The notes: generated from the letters alone by a model not told the origin. 64,000 bases of DNA from Paraniabella defluvii (GCA_019316985.1 CP079215.1:5270001-5334000), one strand, 5' to 3'. Shown: positions 20,421 to 29,931, numbered from the stretch's first letter. Numbers and translations are program-made.

Positions 20421-21812
20421 ATGGAATTTGTAGAATATACAATAGGGGAGATAACAAAATCAATTAGGACTGGAACAACACCAACAAAAACCAATAAATT
20501 TTTTTTTGATGGAGAATTTCTTTGGGTAACTCCGTCCGACTTAAAAGGGCAAATGGTTTTGGAAGAAACAGAGTTTACGATCTCAAAATTAGCCATAGAT
20601 TCTAAACAAGCATTTCTTTATAATAAGGATACAGTATTAGTTAGCACAATCGGTGATATCGGGAAAGTTTCAATAAATCAAATTCCTTTGGCATCAAATC
20701 AACAAATTACAGGAATTGAATTAAAACCAGAAATCATTCTTCCTGAAGTGTTTTTTTATTGGGTAAAATTGAATAAAGGATTATTGCAGTTTAAAGCAAA
20801 TAAAGCGATCATATCAATTTTGACTAATAAACATTAAAAAATTAAGATTAGTTTTCCAAAAGGCTGACTGATCAACAGCGGATCGTTTCAAATTTAAATT
20901 CCATTCAATTACTTATCAATCACAGAATAAGAACCATAGAGATTTTAGAGCAATTAAGAAGATCGTTCTTTTTGAAATCGTTGGAGACCCCATATCAAAT
21001 AATTTTAATCATAAGTGGAAATACTTGGGAGATAAAGATTTTTTAAATTATCATCTGGAGTGACACCACTAAGAAACTTTTCGAGATTTTACGATGGAAA
21101 TATTCGTTGGTTAAAATCAGCAGACGTAAAAAATGATTTTATTACAACTTCAGAAGAGTTTATATCTGAATTAGCATTGGAGAAAACTTCGGCAAAAGTA
21201 TACCCGATAGATTCCATATTAATTGCAATGTACGGACAAGGAAAAACTAAAGGTTCTGTAGGCATTTTGAAGATAGAAGCCTCTTGCAATCAAGCTTGTG
21301 GAGTAATCTATCCTAATGACTTTGTAAAACCGATCGTTCTATTTAGTCAATTATTGTATTCTTATGATTACATCCGCTCTTTAGGACGGGGTGCAAATAG
21401 AGACAATCTGAGTTTGAATATCCTTAAAAAAATTAAAATTCTTATTCCTGATGATGAAGTACAAAATAGATATGAAAAGATTTTTACTGTAACCAAAGAT
21501 GTTGAACATCAATTAAAAAAATATCTTCTTTTGCTTCAAGATCTCTTCGATTCATACTTGTTAAATTCTTTTAAGGGAAAATTGGGAGTAAAGGATGAGG
21601 AATATTTTGAAGATCTAATCCAAACTCTATCCAGGGAAGATTTGAATCAAAATAATCGGCTATCAATTTTAATAGATTGGATAGAAAACAATAGATTTTC
21701 AGATTCTGAAAAATATGACGTTGCATTTAAACATCTTTTGTCATTATTAGAGGAAGGAACAGTTGAGCAGAAAAGTATTAGAGGTAAAATTAAACTAATG
21801 GTATCAGAATGA
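20421..21812 (+). CDS. hsdS: Type I-type specificity subunit with C-terminal extension (frameshifted)
   Basis: Two target-recognition domains: TRD1 (VEYTIGEITKSIRTGTTPT, FLWVTPSDLKG) and TRD2 (SGVTPLRNFSRFYDGNIRWL, SILIAMYGQGKTKGSVGI). Each is followed by a coiled-coil spacer (INHRIRTIEILEQLRRSFF; VEHQLKKYLLLLQDLFDSYL). Frame changes lie near 20840-20870 and 21045. After the second spacer (SFKGKLG) there is an unusual ~75-residue acidic helical tail ending GKIKLMVSE. Its stop overlaps the ATPase start by 4 bp (ATGA), implying translational coupling. Confidence 0.85.
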
Positions 21813-23472
21813 AATTACTCAAACTAGAAATCAATTCACAATATGGTAGTTTAAAGAAAGGCTTTAAGCTTACTTTCAGAGATGAATTGGCCGAATTTAT
21901 TGAGCCTAAAATTCTGAGTAAGGGATGGAATGATTTTCACCCGTTTTGTTTCGCCGGTTTGAATGGGAGTGGAAAATCAAACGTTCTCGAAGCTTTGGCA
22001 AATATTTTTTACCATATAGAGAGTTGTTCAAATGTGAATCAACCTCAAGTATTTGTAGATAATTTTGATGAAAAAGATTGCAAACCCGATGCTTTTCTAT
22101 TACAATACTACATTTTAAAGGGGAAGGGAGTAAAATCGACCATTGAAAATTTCACATTGGTAACTATTCAAAAAAAAAGTTGGGAAACAACCAGAAATGT
22201 ATCATCAGCCATATCCTTTTAATGGTGAAAAAATAAAAGTTTCTGTTGTAGCCCAAAAGAATGGTAAGATTCAGGCAGAAGCTAAAAAATATCTTCCAGA
22301 TTTGGTTATCGGTTATTCTTCAGGGGAGAACGAGATATTAAGTATTCCTTTCTTAAAAACTCGGTTAGTTCATTTTGATGAGTATTTAGAAGCACTAAAT
22401 GAAAATTTAAAATATAATGAACCCGAGAGTAGCTTGATTTATATTGATTATGAAATGAGTCAGGCAGTTTTGCTTTCAAATTATATATTTCAGGAAGATT
22501 CTGTATTAGAACCATTAGAAACGGAACTGGGAATAAAAAGTATTAAACGCTTCCGAATGAATATAAACAAGCATCCTGAAGGAAAAAATAATATTATTGA
22601 TCGTTACTCAGAAACGCTAGCTAAGTTTAAAAAATGTAGCACTTCTTATTATGAGAGTAAAACAAATCTCACTTTAGATTTTTGGGTCAATCCTGAAACT
22701 AAAAAAGCATTTGATATAAATTTCAAAGATGGAATATTTGAACTTTTTAGGCTTTTCAAATTCTTTATACGTTAAATTACCGAACGGTCGCTAGTGAAAT
22801 TAAATCTGATGTTTACCAATCTAAGGGTATTACACTGATGGAAAAGTGCCTCGACCAGCACCTGAAGAAACCGTATTTCACTTTTTGGATTACTATATTG
22901 AAAAAGAAAATATTGTAACTAAAGAGGTTTCTCATCTTTTAATGAAAAATTTGTCGGATGGTGAACAGCAATTTTTGCATACACTTGGAATCTGCTTAAT
23001 GTTGAAAAACAAGTCAGCTATTTTATTATTAGATGAGCCGGAAACACACTTCAATCCTGATTGGCGTTCAAAATTCATTAGAACATTACAAAAAAGTTTA
23101 GAAGCCAGTAAGACAAAAAACATAATGAAAGATGTTTTAATTACATCGCATTCTCCATTTATTATATCTGATTGTTTTCCTGACAAAGTAATTGTTTTCA
23201 GGAAAGGAGAAGACCCTAAGAATGCGCAGAAAATGAAATTTAGAACGTATGGAACATCAACGGATTTGATTATGGAAAATCTGTTTAAGAAAAACTATAC
23301 TATAGGTGATAAATCAAGGGAAGAAATTGAAGATATATTTAAAGAGATAAAAGATAAAAAAAAGTTGTCGATTAAGGAGGTCACAAAATTTAAAAGCAAG
23401 GTTTCTCATTTAGGAGACTCAATGGAGAAAATATTATTATTTGCAAAGCTAAACGAATTAGAAATAGAATAG
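21809..23472 (+). CDS. Restriction-system-associated AAA (SMC/ABC-type) ATPase (frameshifted)
   Basis: About 550 residues. It has Walker A GLNGSGKSN at residues ~50, an ABC-type signature NLSDGEQQFLHTLG, Walker B AILLLDEPETHFNP, and an H-loop in VLITSHSPF. The N-terminal start (LLKLEINSQYGSLKKGF) is typical of RecF/OLD-like ATPases. Frame changes are near 22185 and 22765. The family is annotated beside type I restriction genes in Bacteroidota; PtuA of Septu has the same architecture. It should dimerise on ATP and gate the partner HNH nuclease. It is coupled to hsdS by a 4-bp overlap and sits 2 bp before the HNH gene. Confidence 0.8.
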
Positions 23473-23474
23473 AT

Positions 23475-24496
23475 ATGCTAAGAGTTTATAAACCTATTAG
23501 TCATAAAATACAAAACGTCCATAAGCTGATGGAGTATTTAGTTATTGAGGTTTGGTGTAAAGCTAATAAAAAACTACCGAAAACTAGATTAAATGCTGAG
23601 CTCAAATCTATTTATGAAAATAAAGATTATGAGTGGTTTAAAAACTCTGTAGACAATATATATGCTTTGTTTAGGGATAAACGTTTGAGTCAAGCAGATA
23701 GGGATGAATTTCAGAGAATTTTCATTAGCAACAATGAGATTGAAAGATTATGTAATGGCTCAAATACTCCTGTTTATTCAAAAGATTTTCATCCAATAAT
23801 TAAAGATGCAATTGTAGATTTTTTTCAGAATTATACACAAAGTTTTTAGGATGGAAAGATGTAAAAGATAATTATGGTAATAAAAAGGCTATTATGATGC
23901 TCTTGTTTCAAAAACTAATAAATTTAAAGAGTGTCCCTGCTGTGGTTATGGGGATTTGAAAACGTGGTTTTCTGATAGCAGATCTGCATTTGACCATTAT
24001 TTACCAATTAAACATTATCCATTATCTTCAATCAATTTTGACAATCTAGCTCCCATTTGTGATGATTGTAATGGACGAAGTGTAAAGGGGGAAAAGGATA
24101 TTTTATCAAGTGGTAAGAAAAAGCATTTTACCCATTCAGTAAAGTCCATTCTACTATAAATGTATCCGTTGATTTTAATAGCTCCATTATTCCATTTATT
24201 ATTGACGATTTGAAAGATGAAAAATTTGATAAAAAGCTTTTCAAATAAAATACAATATTTCTTCACCAGAAGTTGAGGTGTGGAATAAGATTTATAAAAT
24301 CGAATCCCGTTATCAAGGAAAGTTAGCAGACAACAAGTGTGGGTGGTTTAGGAAAGCTAAAAATATTTATGGTTCACTAAAAGACGAAATACCGGGATAC
24401 AATGCCATTAAAGCAATTGACTTCGTTATCAAAAATGATAAAGAGGAAAATTTAAGTTTTTTAAAGGTCGCTTACTTGGATAAGATTAAGATGTAA
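23475..24496 (+). CDS. HNH nuclease, Septu PtuB-like, with long N-terminal domain (frameshifted)
   Basis: About 340 residues after correcting frames near 23848, 23890, 24120 and 24245. The nuclease core is a zinc-stapled HNH: ECPCCGYGD, then SAFDHYLPIKHYPL, then NFDNLAPICDDCNGRSVKGEK. This layout (Cys pair, D/E-H-x-x-P, N-L, C-x-x-C-N, K-G) matches the PtuB/TIGR02646 style. Residues ~1-150 are a helical N-terminal region I do not recognise, and ~80 residues follow the core. It is the only nuclease in the locus, so it is the likely effector. The IS begins 2 bp after its stop. Confidence 0.75.
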
Positions 24497-24497
24497 T

Positions 24498-25689
24498 AGT
24501 TAGTACTTGATCGTACAGTCAGGGACTAATTTTTAAATTTTCAAAAGGGATACAGATTAAATTAATTAGGCTGCTGGACTCACTTGATCCAGCAGTTTTT
24601 GTTTGGCTAAGGTAAGCGATTCTTTAAATGTTTGCATGGGAGTTTTACCGAAGCAATATTTGCCAGTGTGAGGTCGCTCATTGTTGTAATGATCCAGCCA
24701 CTCGTCCAGATCATTTTGTAAAGCTTGAAGATCCTGATAGAGCTTTCTCCTGAAGGCGATTGCATAAAACTCATCCTGCATGGTACGGTGTAAGCGTTCG
24801 CAAATTCCATTACTTTGGGGATGGCGCACTTTCGTTTTGCTGTGATCTATGCCTTCAATCTGTAGATATAATTCATACTCATGATTTTCGGGCCTTCCGT
24901 TAAACTCAGTTCCTCTATCAGTAAGTATTCTGAGCATTGGTATTTCATGTTCGTCAAAGAATGGAAGGACTTTATCATTGAGAATATCGGCAGAGGTAAT
25001 AGCATGTTTGCTTGTATAAAGCTTTGCAAAAGCTACGCGGCTATAGGTGTCAATGAAAGTTTGTTGATAGATCCTACCTACACCTTTAATCGTGCCAACA
25101 TAGTAGGTGTCCTGAGAGCCGAGATAACCTGGATGTTCAGTTTCAATTTCGCCATGGGCTTCCTGTTTTCTTTTTCCGCTCCATCGCTATAACCTGAGCT
25201 TCCGTAAGGATCAGGCCATCTTGAGCCACACGAGCTTCCAGAGCCTTCAGGCGCTTTTCAAAAATCTCCAGATCATGTCGTTGCCATACACAACGAACGC
25301 CAGCCGCTGAAATAAAAATACCCTGTTTCCGAAGTTCATTAGATGCTCTGGATTGGCCATAGGCTGGAAAATCAAATGCCATTTTAACTACAGCATCCTC
25401 TACTGCAGGGTCTACACGATTTTTAGGAATGGGTTTACGACGGCTTATTTCTCTGAGTGCCTCTTCTCCTCCGGTCTCATAGAGTTGTTTGAGACGATAA
25501 AAACTGTCGCGGCTGGTGCCCATTAACTTACAGGCACGAGTCACATTGTTCAATTGTTCGGCTAAATTGAGTAAGCCAACTCTGGATTTGATTAACTTAG
25601 TTGCAGAATTCATGATCTGACTTTTGGGGTTATTAATTTAGTTTGTCGTTACTCTAAATTAACCCCAACTGTCAGATTAAGTCTTAACT
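24498..25689 (-). mobile_element. IS481-like insertion sequence
   Basis: About 1.19 kb bounded by imperfect ~35-bp inverted repeats: AGTTAGTACTTGATCGTACA at 24498 against AGTTAAGACTTAATCTGACA read from 25689 inward, continuing with A-G-T and GGG and TAATTT matches. It encodes one DDE transposase on the minus strand. I could not find a clear target duplication in the flanks. It lies immediately after the HNH gene stop. Confidence 0.7.
24566..25613 (-). CDS. IS481-family-type DDE transposase (frameshifted)
   Basis: The N-terminal half is a helix-turn-helix pair (LAEQLNNVTRACKLMGTSRD, YRLKQLYETGGEEALREISR). The rve integrase core follows after a frame change near 25160: DTYYVGTIKGVGRIYQQTFI and DTYSRVAFAKLYTSKHAIT with the first Asp, ILTDRGTEFNGRP with the second, and the glutamate in HPQSNGICERLHRT. 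It ends LAKQKLLDQVSPAA, about 350 residues, the normal size for IS481. Confidence 0.85.
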
Positions 25690-25862
25690 TCTACAATTAA
25701 GACCTTTGCTCCATTGTTAAAAGCCATAGAAGAGGTTTCTGGATCCTCAAGTATTTAATTCTAATACGTTTGAAAGATTCAGAAAGCCAATTCATCAAAG
25801 AACTTACAACTCATATCCGCATATTGTTCTCTGTTGGATACCAGTCCACGACCTAATATTGT
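25690..25862 (+). other. Possible truncated-gene remnant beside the IS
   Basis: Between the IS end and the XRE gene the plus strand has two open, coding-like frames and no start codon. One reads SNTFERFRKPIHQRTYNSYP, the other KDSESQFIKELTTHIRILFS. It could be the 3' remainder of a gene cut by the IS. I do not recognise either product. Confidence 0.25.
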
Positions 25863-26273
25863 TTATTTAATCAGTTGCTCCAACCTCGCCATCATTTCAT
25901 CCTTCTCCTTCAACATCCTTTCGTATAAGGCAATTTTTTCCTCATGCAATTGCATCAACTTATCAATAGGATTGTAATTATTAATTACAGTACCTACTTG
26001 AGCATTGTCATTAAAAGTACTAGAAATTATAGTGATCGCCTGCTCCTCATCAAAATTCTGGATCGCCTCCACCGGTATTTTCAATAGGGCAGATATTTTT
26101 TGAAGTAGGGGAGTATCGATCGTTTCTTTCTGCTCCAGCAAGGATACGGCTTGCTGGCTCATGTTGAGGTCAAAAGCCAGGGCATCTTGTTTTATACCCA
26201 GCATTTCGCGGAAACGTTTAATGTTGCGGCCTTCGTGCACTTTGTGGTTCGGCATAGCAGTGTGTGTTGTCAT
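25863..26273 (-). CDS. XRE family regulator with coiled-coil tail
   Basis: An intact 136-residue protein. An HTH fills residues ~15-75 (IKRFREMLGIKQDALAFDLN, MSQQAVSLLEQKETI), followed by a linker with INNYNPIDKLMQLHEEKIAL and a C-terminal coiled coil (YERMLKEKDEMMARLEQLI). This type is common in Bacteroidota and often faces a SymE-like gene, as here. Its divergent start is 143 bp from that of the SymE-like gene, so it may control both. Function beyond DNA binding is inferred. Confidence 0.8.
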   Translation of the reverse strand: MTTHTAMPNHKVHEGRNIKRFREMLGIKQDALAFDLNMSQQAVSLLEQKETIDTPLLQKISALLKIPVEAIQNFDEEQAITIISSTFNDNAQVGTVINNYNPIDKLMQLHEEKIALYERMLKEKDEMMARLEQLIK

Positions 26274-26416
26274 AGGAGCAAATTTAGTTTTTTCAAATTA
26301 GATATAGCAAGCCTAAAGATACATAAAATACAAGCGTTTTAGGTGTAACACACCATCAATTTTTGTAGGAAACAAAACCCGGCGGCCGTTGCTTTGTACC
26401 AACAAAAAGCTAAGCT

Positions 26417-26686
26417 ATGCAAACAGTAAAAACACCCCGCATTACCAAACCCATACGCCGCATGACGGTATGCCGCTATGCGTTCTGGGGCGTCAACAGT
26501 AGAACAGCCACCTCATTCCCGGCATTGCGCCTGGCCGGCAAATGGCTCCAGGACAGTGGTTTCAAGCCCGGCCATGTAGTAGATATCGCCTGCGAAAAAG
26601 GCCGGCTTACCATCACCATTGCCAAAGAACAAAAGTATGAAGCCTTGCAAGAGCGGTTTCAAAGAGAAAAGATTGAGATCGTGTAA
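26417..26686 (+). CDS. symE: SymE family toxin-like protein
   Basis: An 89-residue protein with the SymE AbrB-like swapped-hairpin core: FPALRLAGKWLQDSGFKPGH then VVDIACEKGRLTITI. Known SymE of E. coli is an SOS-induced toxin controlled by an antisense RNA. Whether this copy is toxic or regulated by RNA is not visible. It is divergent from the XRE gene. A perfect TGTAAGC-G-GCTTACA palindrome overlaps its stop (26682-26696). Confidence 0.8.
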   Translation: MQTVKTPRITKPIRRMTVCRYAFWGVNSRTATSFPALRLAGKWLQDSGFKPGHVVDIACEKGRLTITIAKEQKYEALQERFQREKIEIV

Positions 26687-26720
26687 GCGGCTTACATTAT
26701 GTTAAGCACGGATTGCTAAA

Positions 26721-27182
26721 ATGCACAAAAAGTGGAACTTTAGGGTAATGACCGGGGAAGAACACATACAAACGGAAGCCAAAGCTGCATTAACCGGTAA
26801 ATTAAACCAGTTGGGCTACAAACCGCTACCAGAGCAGGATTTAAAGGATCGCATCAAGTTTGTATCTGACAATGGCGACATGCGCGAAGTCATTTTATGC
26901 TTTTTGAATATAGACGAATCCCGCAGCGTTTACATCAACCAACGCGATTTTGATTATACCTCACGCCCGGATCTGTTGATATTGCTCACCGTGTATATGA
27001 ACGATATAAAAACCGTGCATTACCTGCTACCCAGCATGGTTTTTACCACGCCCGACAATATATTTCTGGTGAATGAACAACCCGGAGCTTTGCGCCATTT
27101 TTCAACCTGGCAGATCAAGGTATTTACTAACGCCATCGAAACGCTCAGCCATTACACGCTGGATGCTGTCAATGAATTGTAA
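26721..27182 (+). CDS. Hypothetical protein downstream of symE
   Basis: An intact 153-residue soluble protein, not recognised. The N-terminus is HKKWNFRVMTGEEHIQTEAK; the middle has NIDESRSVYINQRDFDYTSR and DLLILLTVYMNDIKTVHYLL. It is co-directional with symE, 35 bp downstream, so the two may be co-transcribed. No signal peptide or membrane helix is seen. Confidence 0.55.
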   Translation: MHKKWNFRVMTGEEHIQTEAKAALTGKLNQLGYKPLPEQDLKDRIKFVSDNGDMREVILCFLNIDESRSVYINQRDFDYTSRPDLLILLTVYMNDIKTVHYLLPSMVFTTPDNIFLVNEQPGALRHFSTWQIKVFTNAIETLSHYTLDAVNEL

Positions 27183-27202
27183 GCCATATTAGGACCGGCC
27201 TT

Positions 27203-27365
27203 TGAAAAAATGGCGTGAAGAAAATTGTGCAGGAAGCCGTCCTCCGCTATGCGGAGGAAAAGCCGCCGCTGTTTGAGCCCAGCACGCTCTATCAATTTAT
27301 AACGCACTTTTCGGGCGAGTTCGGCGGGTTTAGGCTTCCTGTACAATTTTTAGCCAGTTTTTTCA
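27203..27365 (+). repeat. 160-bp inverted-repeat element with nested hairpins
   Basis: Outer arms TGAAAAAATGGC at 27203 and its complement ending at 27365, then AAAATTGTGCAGGAAGCC (27221-27238) against GGCTTCCTGTACAATTTT (27333-27350), one mismatch. Inside are a perfect hairpin CCTCCGC-TAT-GCGGAGG (27241-27257) and a GCCGCCG / CGGCGGG stem. The translated plus strand contains GFRLPVQF, a string I associate with spurious ORFs from a Bacteroidota repeat. I call it non-coding. Confidence 0.6.
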
Positions 27366-27438
27366 CAGCCTTGATTTTTGGTTCTTTTGCATCAAGGCAA
27401 AAGAACGACAAACAAAACCGCGAGCGCCCGACTGGAAA

Positions 27439-27459
27439 CCTGTAATTAAGACTTACAGG
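27439..27459 (+). repeat. Small perfect hairpin
   Basis: CCTGTAA and TTACAGG flank a 7-base loop. It lies within the gene-free 27183-28035 region, and a related CAGG-TTTACAGG copy follows about 10 bp later. Confidence 0.4.
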
Positions 27460-27719
27460 CATATTGCAGGTTTACAGGCCAGCGAGCGACCATAAAAAGA
27501 AAGAAAAAGAAGCGTTGGCAAAAAAGGCAAAAATTTTAAAGACACTATAAACACGGCGTGAACATGGGTGCAGTAAAAACTTCCTGTGTAAGTTTTCAGT
27601 TCGACACAGGAATTTTTACCAGCCCATGAAGCGCCTGCCTTTACGGCTATTTACCCAAGGGGCAAGGGCTGCACCAATGCATTATTTTCAAAACCAAATT
27701 TTCAATGTTGTATGGATTC

Positions 27720-27756
27720 GTCTGCGGGCTGCAAACCTGATTTGCAGCCCGCAGAC
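27720..27756 (+). repeat. Perfect 16-bp stem, 5-base loop hairpin
   Basis: GTCTGCGGGCTGCAAA pairs exactly with TTTGCAGCCCGCAGAC around the loop CCTGA. No T-run follows on either strand, so it is not a standard terminator. Confidence 0.75.
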
Positions 27757-27765
27757 ATAACGACT

Positions 27766-27951
27766 AATTATAGGACAAACCGTAAGAGCCTGTACCCATC
27801 GTAAATATCCACAGCCGACACGAGGCCGAAATGCTGACATATTATTTAACATAATATTGTTATAGGACAAACGGCACTGGGCTGCATCATCTGTCCGGCC
27901 AAAACGCAGCCACCGTTTTGTCCTATAATTTATATTATGTTAAGTATATAT
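27766..27951 (+). repeat. Palindromic MITE-like element with TATAGGACAAA ends
   Basis: Three copies of an 18-nt word: AATTATAGGACAAACCGT at 27766, GTTATAGGACAAACGG at 27859 and the inverse ACCGTTTTGTCCTATAATT at 27912-27930. The inner pair extends to ~45-bp imperfect arms through GGCTGC inward and AACATAATAT outward. It encodes nothing. The shape suggests a non-autonomous transposable element or nested copies of one. Confidence 0.5.
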
Positions 27952-28035
27952 TTTAAGCTCTAACCTCTATCATTATTGGAATAGTTCTTGTCTATACTTA
28001 GTAAACCTTTTTGTAAACCCTTAAATCCTACGATT

Positions 28036-28197
28036 ATGCTTAGATGGTCTATTATCTTTTTAATTGTGGCAATTGTTGCTGCGGTGTTTGGTTTTGGAGG
28101 CATCGCTTCTACTGCTGCCGGTATCGCTAAAGTTTTATTCTTTGTGTTCCTGGTGCTGTTTGTACTGTCTTTAATTTTCGGCAGACGCAGTGCCTAG
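28036..28197 (+). CDS. DUF1328 small membrane protein
   Basis: A 53-residue, two-helix inner-membrane protein of the UPF0391/DUF1328 (YtjA) family: LRWSIIFLIVAIVAAVFGFG then GIASTAAGIAKVLFFVFLVL and the basic tail FGRRSA. ATG 28036 is chosen over the longer upstream in-frame start because the family always begins M-L-R-W. Function unknown. It is followed by a strong terminator, so it is monocistronic. Confidence 0.88.
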   Translation: MLRWSIIFLIVAIVAAVFGFGGIASTAAGIAKVLFFVFLVLFVLSLIFGRRSA

Positions 28198-28250
28198 TGC
28201 CGAAGCGGCATTTATATTTGGGGTGCATGCGCCCGTTGATGTAATCATAA

Positions 28251-28284
28251 AATGAGGCAGCATTCGTTGCCTCATTTTTATTTG
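28251..28284 (+). terminator. Rho-independent terminator after DUF1328 gene
   Basis: AATGAGGCA (28251-28259) pairs with TGCCTCATT (28268-28276), followed by TTTATTT. Beyond it, 28285-28508 has no gene I can see. Confidence 0.8.
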
Positions 28285-28508
28285 TGGAAAGTTGGAAACG
28301 CAAAGAGACATAGATGATTGGTTTATTAGGCTAACAATAGTAATCTAGTTTTGCAGTTTACCAAAGCAACTTTCAGATGGCCAGACCGATTCATCAATCT
28401 ATGTGATGATTTTTTCTGTAAAAGATTCCGTAGACCGGTAAACAATTTGATGGTCAGCTTGTCTTATTAAAGTCTGGCTTTATTGGCAATTTTATTCATC
28501 CAACTCAA

Positions 28509-29890
28509 ATGCTTAAAATGACAAAACATTATTTCATCCATCTGTTGTTACTCCTGTTTACCGCTGTGTTACTTTCCTGCGGTGCTAACCGCGACAAATC
28601 TGCTACAAGTCAGTCATCGATTTTATTGGATCATGTGAGGCTGATTGATGGTAACGGTGGCGCTCCGGTTGAGGATACCCGACTGCTGCTTAAAGATGGT
28701 AAAATAGCGGCTATTGGCGCTGATATTAGTGACAAAGATGCTACAGTAATCAACCTGGAAGGTAAAACGGTGATGCCGGCGCTGATTTCAGCGCATTCGC
28801 ATATCGGTACATTAAAAGGAACCAGTACTAAACCAGAGAACTACACTGAAGACAATATACTGGCTCAATTAAAAAGATATGAAAGCTACGGCATACTGCA
28901 TATTATGGCTATGGGTACCGATCGGCCGTTGTTATTTGAAACCGGTTTGCGCGATCGCTCAATAAAGGTGACATTCCGGGAGCCCGGATCCATTCTGCCG
29001 GTTATGGCTTTGGCGCGCCCAATGGTGCGCCACCACTGGGTTTCGCGATGGATAAGGTTTTTCGCCCTGCAACTGCCGCCCAGGTGGCTTTACAGATGGA
29101 CAGCCTGGCGCAGCTAAAACCCGATATGGTAAAAATTTGGGTAGACGATTTTAACGGGAAATACCCTGCTAAAATGCAACCGCAAATTTATAAGGCGATT
29201 ATAAAGGAAGCCCACCAACATAACTTGCGCGTGGCTGCCCATGTATATTATCTGAGCGATCTGAAACAATTGGTGGCCGCAGGTATGGATATTATTGCCC
29301 ATAGTGTGCGCAGCAATGTAATTGACGATTCAACCATCGCTCAAATGAAATCAAAACAGGTGATTTATATTCCAACCTTGTCGCTGGATGAATATGCTTA
29401 TATCTACGCCCAGCAACCAGAATGGATCAACAATGAATTCTTTAAAAAATCGCTGGAGCCGGGCGTTTACGAAATGATCACTACTGAAAAATATCAAACC
29501 GATTTGAAAAATGCGCCCAACTACGCCTTCAACATAAAAGCTTTTGAAACGGCTAAACAAAACCTGTTGCGACTGTTTAAAGCCGGTGTTTTAATAGCCA
29601 TGGGTACCGACAGCGGCGCTACACCCATTCGTGCACAGGGATTTTCGGAACACCTGGAGCTCCAGCTGATGACAGAAGCGGGTTTGTCGCCATTAGAAGC
29701 CATTACAGTGGCTACTAAAAATGCAGCGACTGCACTGAAAATCCAACAGCAATATGGTACACTGGAGCCAGGTAAAGTGGCAGACCTGATCATATTGAAC
29801 AGCGATCCGGTAAAAGATATCAAAAATACCAGGCAGATTTTTGCGGTGTATAAAGATGGGAAAGAAGTGAGCAAAGGACCACTCCCCTGA
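28509..29890 (+). CDS. Amidohydrolase-family lipoprotein (frameshifted)
   Basis: Predicted lipoprotein (lipobox VLLSC at ~25) with an amidohydrolase barrel. It shows PALISAHSHIG (first metal histidines), VKIWVDDF (candidate carbamylated Lys), VAAHVYY and IIAHSV (His) and AMGTDSGAT (catalytic Asp), then the composite-domain end LEPGKVADLIILNSDPVKDI. The frame changes near 28975; the stitched ~460 residues are a normal length. It acts on an unknown cyclic amide, peptide or similar substrate outside the inner membrane. Confidence 0.82.
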
Positions 29891-29931
29891 TCCAACAACT
29901 ATTTAATGATGCCTTTAAATTCAATACCAAT

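Noticed and set aside
27215..27445. Plus-strand ORF with GFRLPVQF as a gene
   Set aside because: It lies across a strong inverted-repeat element; both arms and inner hairpins explain the sequence, and the string is a familiar spurious translation.
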